DNA of 64,000 bases from Pestalotiopsis fici W106-1. Taxonomy: Eukaryota; Ascomycota; Sordariomycetes; Amphisphaeriales; Sporocadaceae. The DNA is taken from NCBI RefSeq assembly GCF_000516985.1, contig NW_006917091.1, positions 4,981,022-5,045,021 on the forward strand. Reading direction: 5' to 3'. Below, in pieces: positions 46,762 to 58,383 of the stretch. Below the pieces are notes generated by a model. It saw only the letters and a list, made by a program, of their open reading frames with translations. It had not been told where the DNA came from and ran no database searches. Within the stretch, counting starts at the first letter, position 1, and every line of letters begins with the position of its first letter. A program made the translations under genes and the position numbers.

Positions 46762-47826
46762 TCACTGCGTCGCATGATCCGAAGCAGGGTGCAGCTCCGC
46801 GAGAGCTTCCGGCTGGGTCCAATGGATGTGGTCATCACCACCTGCAGCTATGATCTGGACCGAGGCAACACGATCCTTGACAATCCTGTAGATATTGTCT
46901 CGAAGCTCCAGGAGTTCTCTCAAGAATTTTCGGGGTAGGCCACAGTCGCAGACATTGTGAGGGCTGGTATTCCACTGCGAGAGGACTGTCGACAAGTCGT
47001 CCGAGAGCGTTCTTTTGCCTTTGAGAAAGTCATTAAGCACCCGGTCGCCGCTAAATGTTCCTTTCCCGTCTCCTTCATGTGTACAAGTCAGATCTTCTGC
47101 TGCTACTAGAAGTTTGACACTCTTGAGAGCCGGGTGTATCGCAAGAGCGTGCTCTTCGTTACCATAAAAGCCAGTGCCGATGCTTGTAATGAACAACTCC
47201 AAGTTTTGAATGGACCAGAACCATGGTGTTTTTTTGTTGCCATTTTCAATCTTATCAAAGTCATGGAATAAGATTAAACCTAATGGAGGAGGAGGAAAGG
47301 GAGTACTATGGCGGCGACGAGCAGAATTATAGAATGGTATTATCAAACGTGGAATGAAGCAGAAGCTGTCGACCTTGAAATTCATCCAGGTTGGCACTCG
47401 AGACCAACTATTGTCATCGCAGAAGCCGGCCGGAGGTTGAGCGAATTCATGGTCGAAGTCGGGACTTGGAGAACCATGAAATGGAGCCCAATAGGTCCAG
47501 TTCGGAAGCATGATCTCGTATCGACGGGCTACAGCCAAGTCGACGAATCCCAGAAGAGATCGAGGGTGTCTGATGTTTCGGCCACTCGACCACACGAGCT
47601 CAGGAAACGACGTCTGGTTGAAGTCGTAGTAGCAGCTCTCATCCCAGAAACCCTCATCCATGCCGCAGAACATGTGCCTGACCCTTAGGTTGACTGTCTC
47701 GTAATGCTCCCAAATCAAGAGCTGAAGCTCTTTTGGCAGCATGGGGAAGTAGTCGAATTTTTGGGTCTGCTCATGCTCCATCTTTGCCGGAGAGTCGTTC
47801 TGAAGTGGTCTGTCTTTACCAGACAT
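46762..47826 (-). CDS. 2EXR-domain protein of unknown function
   Basis: Intronless, 354 aa from the ATG at 47826. Near the N-terminus, FPMLPKELQLLIWEHYE is the hallmark of the fungal 2EXR family, an F-box-like motif in large lineage-expanded families of unknown role. Downstream Trp/Phe/Pro-rich blocks and a conserved-looking FFITS-like core follow the usual 2EXR layout of 300-400 residues. The frame is open upstream to 48135 and would give a 457-aa form with a signal-like N-terminus. A TATA-like TATTTAAAGT on the minus strand at 47961-47970 lies inside that extension, so I prefer 47826. Its neighbours on both sides are on the same strand. Confidence 0.75.
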   Translation of the reverse strand: MSGKDRPLQNDSPAKMEHEQTQKFDYFPMLPKELQLLIWEHYETVNLRVRHMFCGMDEGFWDESCYYDFNQTSFPELVWSSGRNIRHPRSLLGFVDLAVARRYEIMLPNWTYWAPFHGSPSPDFDHEFAQPPAGFCDDNSWSRVPTWMNFKVDSFCFIPRLIIPFYNSARRRHSTPFPPPPLGLILFHDFDKIENGNKKTPWFWSIQNLELFITSIGTGFYGNEEHALAIHPALKSVKLLVAAEDLTCTHEGDGKGTFSGDRVLNDFLKGKRTLSDDLSTVLSQWNTSPHNVCDCGLPRKFLRELLELRDNIYRIVKDRVASVQIIAAGGDDHIHWTQPEALAELHPASDHATQ

Positions 47827-48472
47827 GGTGCTCAAGCCTAGATCTCCGAGCGGGCTTTTGTTATTTCCCCTAGGCGATGTTTCGGAGAACGAGAAGTCTT
47901 TTGGAAAATCCGAAGCGAAAGATTGAACAAGTTGAGGCGGACCTCGCTGGGAGACGGAGGACTTTAAATATTCCCCGGAATAAAAGGTCAGGGTGTTAAC
48001 AGGACGCTCGAAACAATGTACCTCAGCGTTCAAAATATCACGTTCTCCTGAGGCACCATCATCAAGGCACACACATAATGTGTCGCTAATCAACAAGATC
48101 AGGGCGACAAGCAACAGCTGCCTCACAAAGAGCATGTAATGAGTAAATCCTAATCAACTTGTGCTTGGCTGCCACTGTCCATTTTGAATCTGTACATCAA
48201 GCCTTGGCCTCACTCAACTTAATCAAAATGAATACCGAGCCGGGTGCAACAATCGTGAAGATAAAAGAGATCGTCTATCCGTGTTTTGATTCACGTTACC
48301 CCGAAACATGATGCTTTCCACCAATCTTGAGAGTTTCGATTCGAGTGGGAAAAAAGGAATTTTGTGACGGCTTGCTAATGATTAATCCGGCGTCAGGTTC
48401 TTTAAAGAACGAATGTTAGCAAAAGTGGTGCTACACAAGATGTACAAAAACTGCTTACCATAAGAGTGCTGT
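47827..48472. other. Intergenic between 2EXR and membrane-protein genes
   Basis: Includes the 2EXR promoter and the 3' region of the membrane-protein gene. If the longer 2EXR form is real, 47827-48135 is coding. Confidence 0.5.
47961..47970 (-). promoter_or_regulatory. TATA-like element of the 2EXR gene
   Basis: TATTTAAAGT on the minus strand, about 135 bp before the ATG at 47826. It decides between two in-frame starts. Confidence 0.4.
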
Positions 48473-48988
48473 CTATCGGTTGAGCTTCATGATGCCTCCA
48501 GCCAGCTGGGTAGCCGTGACAACATCAAAGATGTTTGCCAGAAAGTTCATGACAATACTGAGCTCGAGCCCCTTGCCCTTGTTGCAAAACAAGATTGGCG
48601 CGAGCATAGCCGTCAACATGCTCGTGGCAATGGAAAAGTAGAATATGTAGTGGTGGACATCAATCTCCTTTCTTCGCATGTGGTCGTCCAAGATAGGGAC
48701 CAAGTGGCAGTAGCTACTCAGAATCTGCAAGAAGAAGCTGCTGAGAAGACCGACGAACTTGGGGTTGCTCGTGCAATGAGCGCTGGCATTCGGGTCGGGG
48801 CATTTGTCGGCGTCGTTGGGGTTGGCGGTCGATACCTGTTCATTGAGGGACATGGTTTTCGAGATACTAAATCCCACGAGCGCACCACTGACCGAAAGTG
48901 TGACCACGACCAACGTCCAGAGTACGGGTGGTCTGATAAAGTTCTGGATGGCTGCGGTGGCTCTCGAATGTCTGCAATGACAAAACAT
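48473..48988 (-). CDS. Hypothetical four-TM membrane protein
   Basis: 171 aa from the ATG at 48988. Four hydrophobic segments are clear: around LWTLVVVTLSVSGALVGFSI, FVGLLSSFFLQILSSYCHLV, YIFYFSIATSMLTAMLAPIL and IVMNFLANIFDVVTATQLAG. The loop between TM1 and TM2 has two Cys (CPDPNASAHC) that could form a disulfide, plus an N-glycosylation sequon. A minus-strand TATTTAAT at 49085-49092 lies about 100 bp upstream. The bases at the start (CTAAC...TTGCAG) also look like an intron end, so a 5' UTR intron or a different start is possible. No family is recognised. Confidence 0.55.
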   Translation of the reverse strand: MFCHCRHSRATAAIQNFIRPPVLWTLVVVTLSVSGALVGFSISKTMSLNEQVSTANPNDADKCPDPNASAHCTSNPKFVGLLSSFFLQILSSYCHLVPILDDHMRRKEIDVHHYIFYFSIATSMLTAMLAPILFCNKGKGLELSIVMNFLANIFDVVTATQLAGGIMKLNR

Positions 48989-50915
48989 TGTGCGTTAGCA
49001 AGGTAGAATCAAATGCGAGAAGGTGGTTTCGAGAGTCAAAGCAAAGTATCAAGGTTCCATCTTGTTGCTAGATATGCTGGCTGGATTAAATACTAGGATG
49101 TCAACCATCAATTGTTGGCTGGAAGTACCGAGACTGTAGGACTTGTACACCAGTCCCACACAGCCTCGCGCGGCAGTTGACTCAATACGCAGGTTGGACA
49201 GCATTCGTCAAGAGCTGTACGTCTTCGCAGAGGCTCTGAGCGGAGAATATGGCAAGTCCGTTGTCGCAAATAGGAAATGGCTTCGGAGATCTCGTCTCAT
49301 TTCTGTCGTCGCCGAACACAGGCTTTCCGCTTTGGGTTGGGCCAGGAATCTTGAGTGCTCGTGTTGGAGTGTATCTGGGTAGAACGGGCGGATCGTGATC
49401 ACAAGGCTGTGGCGTAGGTCAGTTCAAGTTTCCAAGTGAAGAAAGAGTTTGCATCCTTGTACGTACCACATTATGGAGAGATTGGTCCGTAGTAGTAGTT
49501 TAGACGGAATGGAGGACTGGGCTCAGGTAAGACCAAAGCGTTCGACTTGATGGTCTGCGAGAGTGGTAGTTGTACTGGGCTACACGAACTGAGGAGAGAT
49601 AGTATGGCTCGAAAATTCCCCGAAACAGAAGAAGAAGAGGAATGTTGGAGTGTAATTGAATCAAACTCGACAACGAGATCTCTGAATTAGTCTGTAATTA
49701 AATGAAACTAGTAGTAAGCTGACAAATAATTGGCTGGGCATATTTGGCTGATTTGATAATTGAATGAATGAAGAGGTGGATGGAATGACGGAATAGACTG
49801 ATGGACAGATGAATGAATGAATGAATAAATGATAGAATGATTGAATAGCAAAAGTAAATAAAGGAATGAATGAATGAAGAAGAAGAAAACACCAAGGAAT
49901 AGGATTGAAACTGTTGCTGGATAGATGGAATGGGATCAAAGGGGTGGGATTGAAGAACACCAAGGAGGTATCGCGGTACCAGGGCAAATGAATGAAGCAG
50001 AGTATCACCAGATAGGCATCCTGCATAGCATAAAGGCAATACTCCGGGCCAAACGAATGCAAACGAGGCCATCACCAAGGGTTGGACACAAGTAGGTGAA
50101 CAAACCGAAGAAGTTCAACAATCAAACAGGACAGTCTGGCAAGCAAGCTTGGCTCAATGGTTCTAGTATCAGACTAACAATCTCTCTAGAAAACTTACCG
50201 TTCGAACCCCAGGCTTGGACACCAACCTGTTCCCGACTCGACGACAGCCCAGGCTGGAGTGTGGTCGCTCCCCCCAGCCGGGCCCGCTCTCAACAACAGG
50301 TGTGAGTAGTCGGCCTCGCAACTAACAGGAATAGGGCTTCGAATGTTGGGTAGGGGGAAACAGCTAGATGGGATATGAGGGGCTCCGACCAGAGGTGCGA
50401 TAGGAGACCTTCGACTCAAGTAAGTACACAATCCCGCAAACCAGACTGTCCTGTTCTCTTTTTTTTTTCTCAAAAATCAGACTATAAGCTAGACTTGAAC
50501 GATAACTAGCTTTAGCTATGACTTCTCTCTCTTTTGATGACTTCTCTCTTTTGATGACTTCTCTCTTTTGATGACTTCTCTCTTTTGATGACTTCTCTCT
50601 TTTGATGACTTCTCTCTTTTGATGACTTCTCTCTTTTGATGACTTCTCTCTTTTGATGACTTCTCTCTTTTGATGACTTCTCTTTCGATGGCAATACCTC
50701 CTCCCCTTCTCAAATCATACATAGCACAGCATTAGGCGACTTTAGTGGTTGAATAATAATATCATTTTTTGGTCTATGGACCACAGTTATCGAACTCTGT
50801 CTGGCCATCTATCCAGACTACTTTGATTTAAAGCTACATGCTACATAATACATTCTGGTATATGGAGTCCAATAATATGCCAAGGGTGGCGCATTCTCGC
50901 TCTGTTGGTACGACT
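48989..50915. other. Repeat-rich intergenic region
   Basis: No supported gene. A degenerate GAAT/ATTC tetranucleotide region (about 49757-49880) creates misleading long minus-strand ORFs full of Phe, Ile, His and Ser. A 17-bp minisatellite lies at 50520-50689. A tRNA-like stretch near 50147-50224 fails to form a T stem. Confidence 0.55.
50520..50689 (+). repeat. 17-bp minisatellite, eight exact copies plus two variants
   Basis: The unit GACTTCTCTCTTTTGAT is repeated exactly eight times (50539-50674), preceded by a copy with a 2-bp CT insertion and followed by a shortened copy with TTTCGAT. It lies 226 bp beyond the MED16 stop codon. Because 17 is not a multiple of 3, the minus strand reads as a KREVIKREKSS-type peptide in all frames, which is not a gene. 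Confidence 0.95.
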
Positions 50916-53900
50916 CTATCCAACCAACTCATTCTTTTTGAGAATGGCCAACTTTCCACCACAAGCGCAGAATCTCTGCTGGCTGAGCACAAATGCAATA
51001 CCCGGCTTGGCCATGACAAAGGGTATGACATCCTCCATTACACTCGCGCAGCGAGAGCATCTGCGCCAATCCACAGCCACCTCCTCCCCGGAACTATTTG
51101 TCAACTTCTTGCCGCGAAAGATTTCGACTCGCTTGAAAAGGTCGACCCTTGCGCCGCGTTCGCGGCGCGCAGCCAAGACTACTTCGTCATCGTCAACCTC
51201 GAGAAGATTGTAATTAGCAAAGAAGAGCTCGGATGGCTGACAAAAAGCGCGGAACTGCGGCAGGTCGGTCTGAAAGAATTTCTTCAGAACCGTGAGCAAC
51301 GGGAGAGGCGGCGCATTGCCGAGCAGCATGGTCATTTCGCAGTGAAGCTGCGCGCGCTTGATTGCATCATCTCCGATGGACTTGGGAGGATTGGGCTGCG
51401 TCTTCTTGGCAGCTTCCATTGCACGATGACTGAATTGAGCAAATTGTTGCGTGTATTGTTGTTTAATGTCCGTGCCAATGGTGGTTAAAAGCTCATCGAA
51501 CTTTGAGACATTGACAAGTGGGTTGCTTGTGTAGCGTAGCATTTTTTGGTAGGCCACCTGAAGAGCAGCAGGTGGGGGGTTGGTGGTATTGGTGTCCATA
51601 GTCTCGTAGTAGTTGATTGTTTTGTGGGAGATGAACTGGAGGTGCTGTATCCGTCGGCACACTGCTGAGAGTAGTCCACGGATGGAAGATGAGAGAATCA
51701 TGTGCAGAGCTATGTTCTTCTTTGCGAGGAGGTATGGGGTCATCTCCGAGTACTTGGCTGGAGTCGTGAAGTGGTCCTGGAACTTTTGGTCGTTGAGAAG
51801 GCAGAAGAGCGAGTCCACGATCCAGCACAAAAGATCAATGGACCATTTGCAGCATCCGGCAAGAGCATCGACAACCTCTGTGAAACGTCGCGTGTCAGTT
51901 GGTAATTCGGACGAGCTGCTCATGGAAGAAAGACAGCTGAGGGAGGATCGAGTGCTTACCAGGCTCGTCTAGAGGCGTCGTGTTCTTCATATGACCGGGG
52001 GCATTATTGGCAATCGTGATCAGGATGACAATGTTGCGCAAGTTCAGGGCAAACATGGCCATCTTGCTGCGAAAGCTTCGCTCTTGGAACTCGCCATTCC
52101 ATCCAAGGTGGTTGAGCACACTCAGACACAGCTGAAGTAACTGATTGCGGACAAGAGTGTCGTGATGTGGCTCTTCGGAATAGTCGATTGGAACGCGCAT
52201 CATTCGGACCATTTCACTAATGAGATCGCAAGGAAATCCTGTCCAGCATGCAAATCAGTATGCTTGCATCCAATATAATAGAGCATTTGCACTTACGTGT
52301 CTTGCCAAGGAACTGTCTTGCGACTGCAAGGACGTCGTCGATATTGCCGTTCGAGGCAGCTGCCTGGCCAATGGAAATGGTGAGTGCTGCCACTACCGCC
52401 TGGTATTGTGCTGTGTGATGTTAGCGCCCGTCTCATTGGTGCTAGATTGTTGGGGTCAAGTACAGTCGTTCATAGAAGCCAGATCCGTCAGCGTGTACGC
52501 GACGGTATGCCATTTGACAGTGTTGTCCTCGCAAAGCTGCACTACAGACGCCAATGTGGCAGATACTGCTGCTTGGAGACCTAGAGATGCAGGTGAGCTT
52601 TATGTTTTTGAATATGACTATCCTGGGAGCCAGGCTCACATGATTGTTCTCCATTCTGCGTAAAGCCGGCCTCATGGATGGAATTGATACGGTCGAGGTT
52701 CACCTCTGTCCACAATGGGTTCAGGGTCGTTCGATCTCGATACTCGACGGTCCCGTCACTGTAAGTCACACATATCGCCGTGTTCAAGCGAACGAGACTG
52801 ATGCCGACGGCAATCTTGTTGACGACAACGGGCTCGAGCTTTTTGAGCCTGAAAGCAGGCTGTAACTTGTTCATCAGAAACGATCACATCAAAGCAATGT
52901 ATTGAGAACACTTACGGCTGGTGCAGCACCGACACTGTTTCTTCTCGAGCCCAAGTTCTCAAAAGCAGGGTGCAAAGTCTGAGGCTGGTCGGACGTGACT
53001 TCCCATCTGTCGATTATGCTTTGCGCTTCTTGATTGTATGGAGTATCGGCGGTTGGTACGAATGAGCGTACAGCGAGGATGACTGGCCAAAGCCATGATT
53101 TGGTCGTCTGATCAAAAGTACCGGGCACAAATTCGAGGAGTGAAAGCTGGTTTGCCAGCGACTCTGACGGAGGTTCGGTCGTGTTGCCTGGCAGCCAGCT
53201 AGTAATGGCAACATGTTTTCCCGCAAATGATGGATTCAGCGATTGGCCTGCGGCCATCGCGCCCTTCATTGTTTCCTGTGAGAGCCCCCAGCTGAGCTGG
53301 CATTGAGCCAGATGGAGTTGCTTAGATGACGTTGCGAATGCAACCCACATGCATTTGGCTAGGGATATTATCAGATATTGTACAGTGAGAAGTAGGACTC
53401 ATGCGGGGTCCTTACCTTTGGTGTCAGGGGCAATGGCTGCATGAGTCACCAGATCATTAGACGAAGTAATATTGTCTAATTCAAATGACGTCTCCTGGAT
53501 CTTGTTGTTGTTTTGAGACCAAAACATCTTCAATAAGCCATTCGTGGTGACATAAACCAGAGCTGACCTGGTTGGATTGGGGTGGTATGGAGCATTGCTG
53601 ACTTGCAGAGACGTATCAAAGGTGTAGCTGTTACTATTTCCTTCTTTATACGCAGGAGCATGTAGAGGGTTCGCCTGTGCGATATTAGCTGGGACTCATT
53701 CCATAGTTGTTGTGAATGAGGTCAAAGTACCTGGTTTCGATGCGTGGGCAAAAGGTTAAGCCAGAATGTTCCGACGACTGCATTAAGATCATCTGTTGGA
53801 TCATCGTCCCATTTTCTCTGGGTTGTCGGCCGGTTGACGTTTGCGCTGAAGTTGACAATCAGGACTCTGCCCACGGCGTCGATTATGGCAAGGTCGGAGG

Positions 53901-54343
53901 TTTGAGTTGGTGACCAAGCAAGATGCACGATTGGGCCTCCAAGCAAGCTGCCTTCAGGTACGAATGTTGTCGGCTCACTCAGCCCCCAGGAAGCATCTTT
54001 TGGATGGGCACGCAAGTATCTAAGCTCAATAGATCGACCATCAGGTGCCACGGTTGCAATGATGCCTGTTTTGGACCATGCCAGAGACCTGAAGTCAAGA
54101 AGAGTTAGCCACATGACCCGCGCGCCTGCCTATCAAAGAAAGAATAATCATTTACTGGCAGGCCCCGCGAGTTCGGAGCTCGTTGATTCTCTGCAAGAGA
54201 CGCTTGCTGGGGCGGGTTTGCAGGTTCATAGCATCGTCGCCAAAAAGATCGTCGACGCCGAGGTCGACTTGCATGTCGGCTTGCGCTGCCATGTTGTTAT
54301 CCAGTATGAGAGGCATGTTCTCATGGGTCTTTTGAGCAGGCAC
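50916..54343 (-). CDS. MED16: Mediator complex subunit 16 (Med16/Sin4), tail module
   Basis: Med16 is part of the Mediator tail that links activators to RNA polymerase II. Nine exons on the minus strand: 54156-54343, 53731-54088, 53416-53674, 52916-53358, 52640-52859, 52464-52580, 52297-52410, 51960-52238 and 50916-51877. All junctions keep frame and give 979 aa, a normal length for fungal Med16. The N-terminus has VDDLFGDDAM and SKRLLQRINELRTRGACQ, then SLAWSKTGIIATVAPDG, the start of the N-terminal WD-like domain. The C-terminus carries WRRCSRCASVMEDV and later CACGG, a Cys-pair pattern typical of the Med16 end. In-frame ATGs at 54343 and 54316 are both possible starts; I list the longer form. 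It is divergent from the sirtuin gene across 2 kb. Confidence 0.92.
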
Positions 54344-56358
54344 ACGAAGTCGTGATGCTGAAGGGCTGGGCTGTCAACTTATAGGTCGTCCACCTCCATC
54401 GGTTTGGACTGCTGGACGGAAGTCCGATGATGTCCTTGGTCGCAGCCCAAGCGCAGCAATTGTGAAATTTCAATGGCGAAGGTCCGAAGAGGGAAATAGT
54501 TGAATGAAAGAAGTGATTCTATGGGAATGAATCGCCCCCAAGGCTGCGAAGATGCCTGCGTGATGCACAGTGGAACCTAGCACGGCGCGGCTGACTGATG
54601 GGCGCTGGCAAATTGGTGAACTTCAAGACTGGTAAAAGAATGGTGGGAGGGGGAAAAAAAATAAAAAGGTTGTTGTGACAAGCAACTGGATCAACTTATT
54701 GGTCCCCAAGAATCTTATTAATCCCGTGCAATCATAGAAGCCAAGAGACTGTTGAGGCTAGAGATGTAATTGCTTCAAGGTGCGCAAATGTCTCCTATGG
54801 GCAGTGAGTATCATGGAGGTAAGTAAAGCTTCTATGGAACCGGAAACCCAGATGCGACCAGCCTATCTAATCATGGCGGCGGCTCCAAAATGATCAACGA
54901 AGGGGACGAGGGACGGACACCGTGCGCGCTCTCAACTTTGGGGTCCAAGGTTCGCAATCAGCCACACTTGCAGTTCTTGCGCCACAATCAAAAAGGTGGG
55001 ACTTCTTCTTCCCCAGTCTCCACTCTGACCTTGACAGATGTGGCGCATCGGCAACGTTAGGTGCGTAATTAGCGTCCAAAAACTCGATCCGGTAGCATGG
55101 CAAGCAAGCATGGGCGGGGGCCACGAGTGTTTATGTTGTCGAAGCAACGGCCAGGGGTCCATAGTCAAAATCCACCGATTAGAAAGAACAACTGCAAGCA
55201 CAACACTCATGATGCGATAATTGATGTGCTTGGTTGATATTGCAATAAAAGCGCTTTCGTATCCATAGTGTCAAAACATATGATTGTGCCTAATGTCTTC
55301 GAGGCGCCGCCGTGGCAAGCTTATCTTGTGGTCTACCATGAGCTAGCCGCCTCCTCCCATGATGAGATTTTGGGGCAAAGGCAGACAATGGATGCCGAAG
55401 GGTTGAAACTTGCTCTGTAGCGAGGGGCCGGACGAGTTGGAAGCAAACAAAGCTAAAGAAAAAAAAAAGAATTGTTCTTGCCATTCGACCATTGTCCATA
55501 CAAAAACAAATGAATGAGATATGCAGTCAAGTCTGATATTCTAATGTATGTATATATGTACTGCAGGTAAGCTTAATCACTCTCCTGGCGATCGTGCGCA
55601 GGGTGTCACAAGCCCACGGCATGCCCAGGTGGTTTTCTGATCCCGAAGAAAAAGAACAGTTCGCCCTGCTGCTGCTGACACCCCTTCTGCAGCCACCCAT
55701 AAAAACGAGTGACATTGCTGTAAAGTACGTACCTTGATATACCTACCCGATTACCTACCCGACCCCACCCACACACAGCGTGGCAGCCCGTCATAATAAC
55801 AGACAGCGCTTCTGCAGTGTAAATAACTAACCCGCCAGTCCAGCACTCAACTTGGCTGATCTGCGCCCCAAAGTCACGCAAAAGGGCCCAGGCGGTCCAA
55901 TCTAACTAAACCTAGCAGCAACCGACGACTAACGGAGCCGCAGTCCGTCCCATCCAGCCCAGTCCAGTTACCCATCCCCGTCCAACCACATACCTCCAAA
56001 AATCGCCGACCGACCAACGTCTTCACTTCACTCATTCACCCATTTGCCGCATACGCGGAACGAGACGCGAACAACGCACGCCAATTCACGGTCGCATTTG
56101 CATCATTGCTACAATAGCACATGCGTGACTGTGCTGCTCTTTCGTGCGGCGCGCTGTTCACGATCCCATTGCGCAGGGTCAATCGGGCTCTCTCGTCGTT
56201 AGCCTCCCTATTGCCGAAAAGATAGATCTCGACCTGCTTTCTCTCTCTTTTCCTCCTTCCCTGGTATTCTCGGAAAAGACCTGCGCCAACAAGGCCACAC
56301 CCGTGCCTTCCTCAGGCTGTCTCCCCGTCAAAGAAAATAATATCCTTTGGCAATTAAA
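54344..56358. other. Divergent MED16-sirtuin intergenic region
   Basis: No supported gene. TACCTACCCGA-type motifs occur at about 55733-55760. The last ~450 bases are C-rich with pyrimidine runs and look like promoter and leader of the sirtuin gene. Confidence 0.55.
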
Positions 56359-58383
56359 ATGGATTCCTCTTCAGACTTGTCCGACCCGCCGCCCTCGCCG
56401 CCCTCCGACCCGCCTACATCCCCATTGTCCGAACTCTCAAAGTCGCCCTCCCTTTCGCCCACATCTCGCTACGTTTCGCCGCCCTCTACGTTGCCTTCAG
56501 GAAGCGCTTCGCCCATGAAAATGTCAGAACCTGTAGTAAAAGACTCCATCTGTGTCAATACTGAAGGCGCAAGACCCGCAAAGCGACGCAAAATTGAGAA
56601 GAAGCCTCGGACCACCGAGTACTTGGATCTGCGAGCTGGCTATGACCACAACGAAGATGATGAGGACTTGGTCAACCGCCTGACCTCTACATTGCGCCAG
56701 AAGAAGAAAATCGTCATCATTGCAGGTGCAGGAATCTCCGTCTCTGCAGGCAGTAAGGAATTTCTTTTCTTTTTTTCCCTGTGGCTTTCATTCAGACCTG
56801 ATATTTGAAATTAACATGTGATCCCAGTACCTGATTTCCGTTCTTCAAAAGGCCTTTTCAAAACGCTCAAGACAGAGCATAAATTGAAGGCGTCTGGGCA
56901 GCAGCTATTTGATGCTTCTGTATATAAGCACAATGATTCTACCGAGACATTTCACGCCATGGTCCGAGCACTGTCGGATCAGACCAAGCAGGCAAAGCCA
57001 TCTGCCTTTCATCATATGATCGCCTCCATCGCAGAGGAGGGCCGTCTGTTGCGCTTGTACACGCAAAACGTTGATGGTATCGATACCTCCATGCCACCAC
57101 TAGCCACCACAGTCCCTCTGGCGCAGGTCGGTGAGGAGAAGGGTTCGTGGCCCAAAACGGTCCAACTCCATGGCGGCCTTGATAAGATGAGCTGCTCCAA
57201 ATGCAGCGAACTCTACGACTTTGATGGTTCAGTATTCAACGGCCCTGAGCCACCTCCATGCCCCGGCTGTACAGAGATAGACAATGTACGGACCTCTCAT
57301 GCCGGCAAACGGAGCCACGGCGTCGGTAGACTGAGACCTCGAATGGTTCTTTACAATGAACACAACCCTGATCAAGATGCCATCACCAAGGTCATCAAGG
57401 CTGATACAAAAACACGCCCGGATGCTGTCGTCGTGGTTGGAACCAGCATGAAGATTCCAGGTGTACGAAAGCTTGTGCAGGACCTGTGCTACTATACGAG
57501 ACTGCGACGGGATGGCTTTACTGCTTGGATCAATCTTGACCAGGAACCAAGTGGTGTCGACTTGAAGGACTGCTGGGATCTGGTCGTACGAGGCAAATGT
57601 GACGATGTTGCCACGCTTGTAGGTCTGCCTCATTGGGATGAGAGCCCAGCTCTAGGTCATGATGTCAAGGTGGACGACAAGAAGTTTGAACAGGTCAAGG
57701 AGACACTCCGAACGACGGAATTGGAAGTTCAAATTCCCCGGTCTCCTGAATTGTCTATTGCCTCTGTCAAGGAGGAGTCTCGTGCTACAACACCGGCCGA
57801 GGCACAGTCACAGATGTTGGAGAAGATTCGCGGCATGCCTACCCCAACAGCTAGTCCCAAGATGCGAACCGCACTGCCTCAGATATCTCAGAAACCTCTG
57901 GCAAAGACGAAGCAGAGCCAGCTTCTCTTTTCCAATGCTGCCTCCAAGTCAACACCTGCTCCAGCGGGCAAAGAGACAAAGAAACGAAGCCGTAAGCCTG
58001 CACAGACGAAGAAGGCTGAACCAAAGCCCAAACCGACCATCAAGAATGCTTTCAAGGCAACCAAATCGCAAGTTGCTGCATCTGCCAAGGGCCCTGCCAA
58101 AAGAGGTCTGGATAGTGATCAGTCGTTGAAAGCGATGGACGATGCCCAAACCAACTGGAAATCCAACTTTCCATTTTCGCTACGCCCCAGCGCCACTAGC
58201 GAGTCAAAAGGAGAAAGGGAACGTATTCGCTTTGAAAGCACAACTGGCCAACTTCAAACATCTTTGAGAGAAACCGAGACTCAACGAGGACCTACAACAC
58301 CCAAACAGGAGGGGTCGTCTAGCGAGACGGAGACCATTAGCCCGCCGTCCAAGCCAAGAGGATTGTCCGCCATGATAGACTGA
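56359..58383 (+). CDS. Sir2-family NAD-dependent deacetylase, Hst3/Hst4-like
   Basis: Hst3/Hst4 sirtuins remove acetyl from histone H3 Lys56 in chromatin and protect genome stability. Exons 56359-56752 and 56828-58383 (75-bp intron) give 649 aa. A Ser/Pro-rich N-terminus with KRRK precedes the catalytic core. In the core are the Rossmann motif GAGIS at about 123-127, IPDFRSSKGLF at 132-142, TQNVDGID at about 210-217, the catalytic His of QLHGGLD (about H246), zinc ligands C254/C257 (CSKC) and C276/C279 (CPGC), and GTSMKIPG for NAD binding. The 270-residue C-terminal tail is Lys/Ser/Pro-rich with possible nuclear-localisation clusters (KKRSRK). The GTSMKIPG and HGGLDKMSC forms resemble the fungal Hst3/4 (NST-4) branch more than Hst2. 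The branch call is inference. Confidence 0.9.

Noticed and set aside
49661..50078. Two overlapping minus-strand ORFs rich in Phe, Ile, His and Ser
   Set aside because: They are read from a degenerate GAAT/ATTC tetranucleotide repeat, and two frames are open at once.
50147..50224. tRNA-like stretch with an AAGCTTG/CAGGCTT end pairing and a TTCGAAC T-loop motif
   Set aside because: The T stem does not pair (TACCG against CCCAG) and no clear anticodon arm forms. At best it is a decayed tRNA relic.
50512..50722. Minus-strand ORFs encoding repeated KREVIKREKSS-type peptide
   Set aside because: They are produced entirely by the 17-bp minisatellite, which is open in all frames on that strand.
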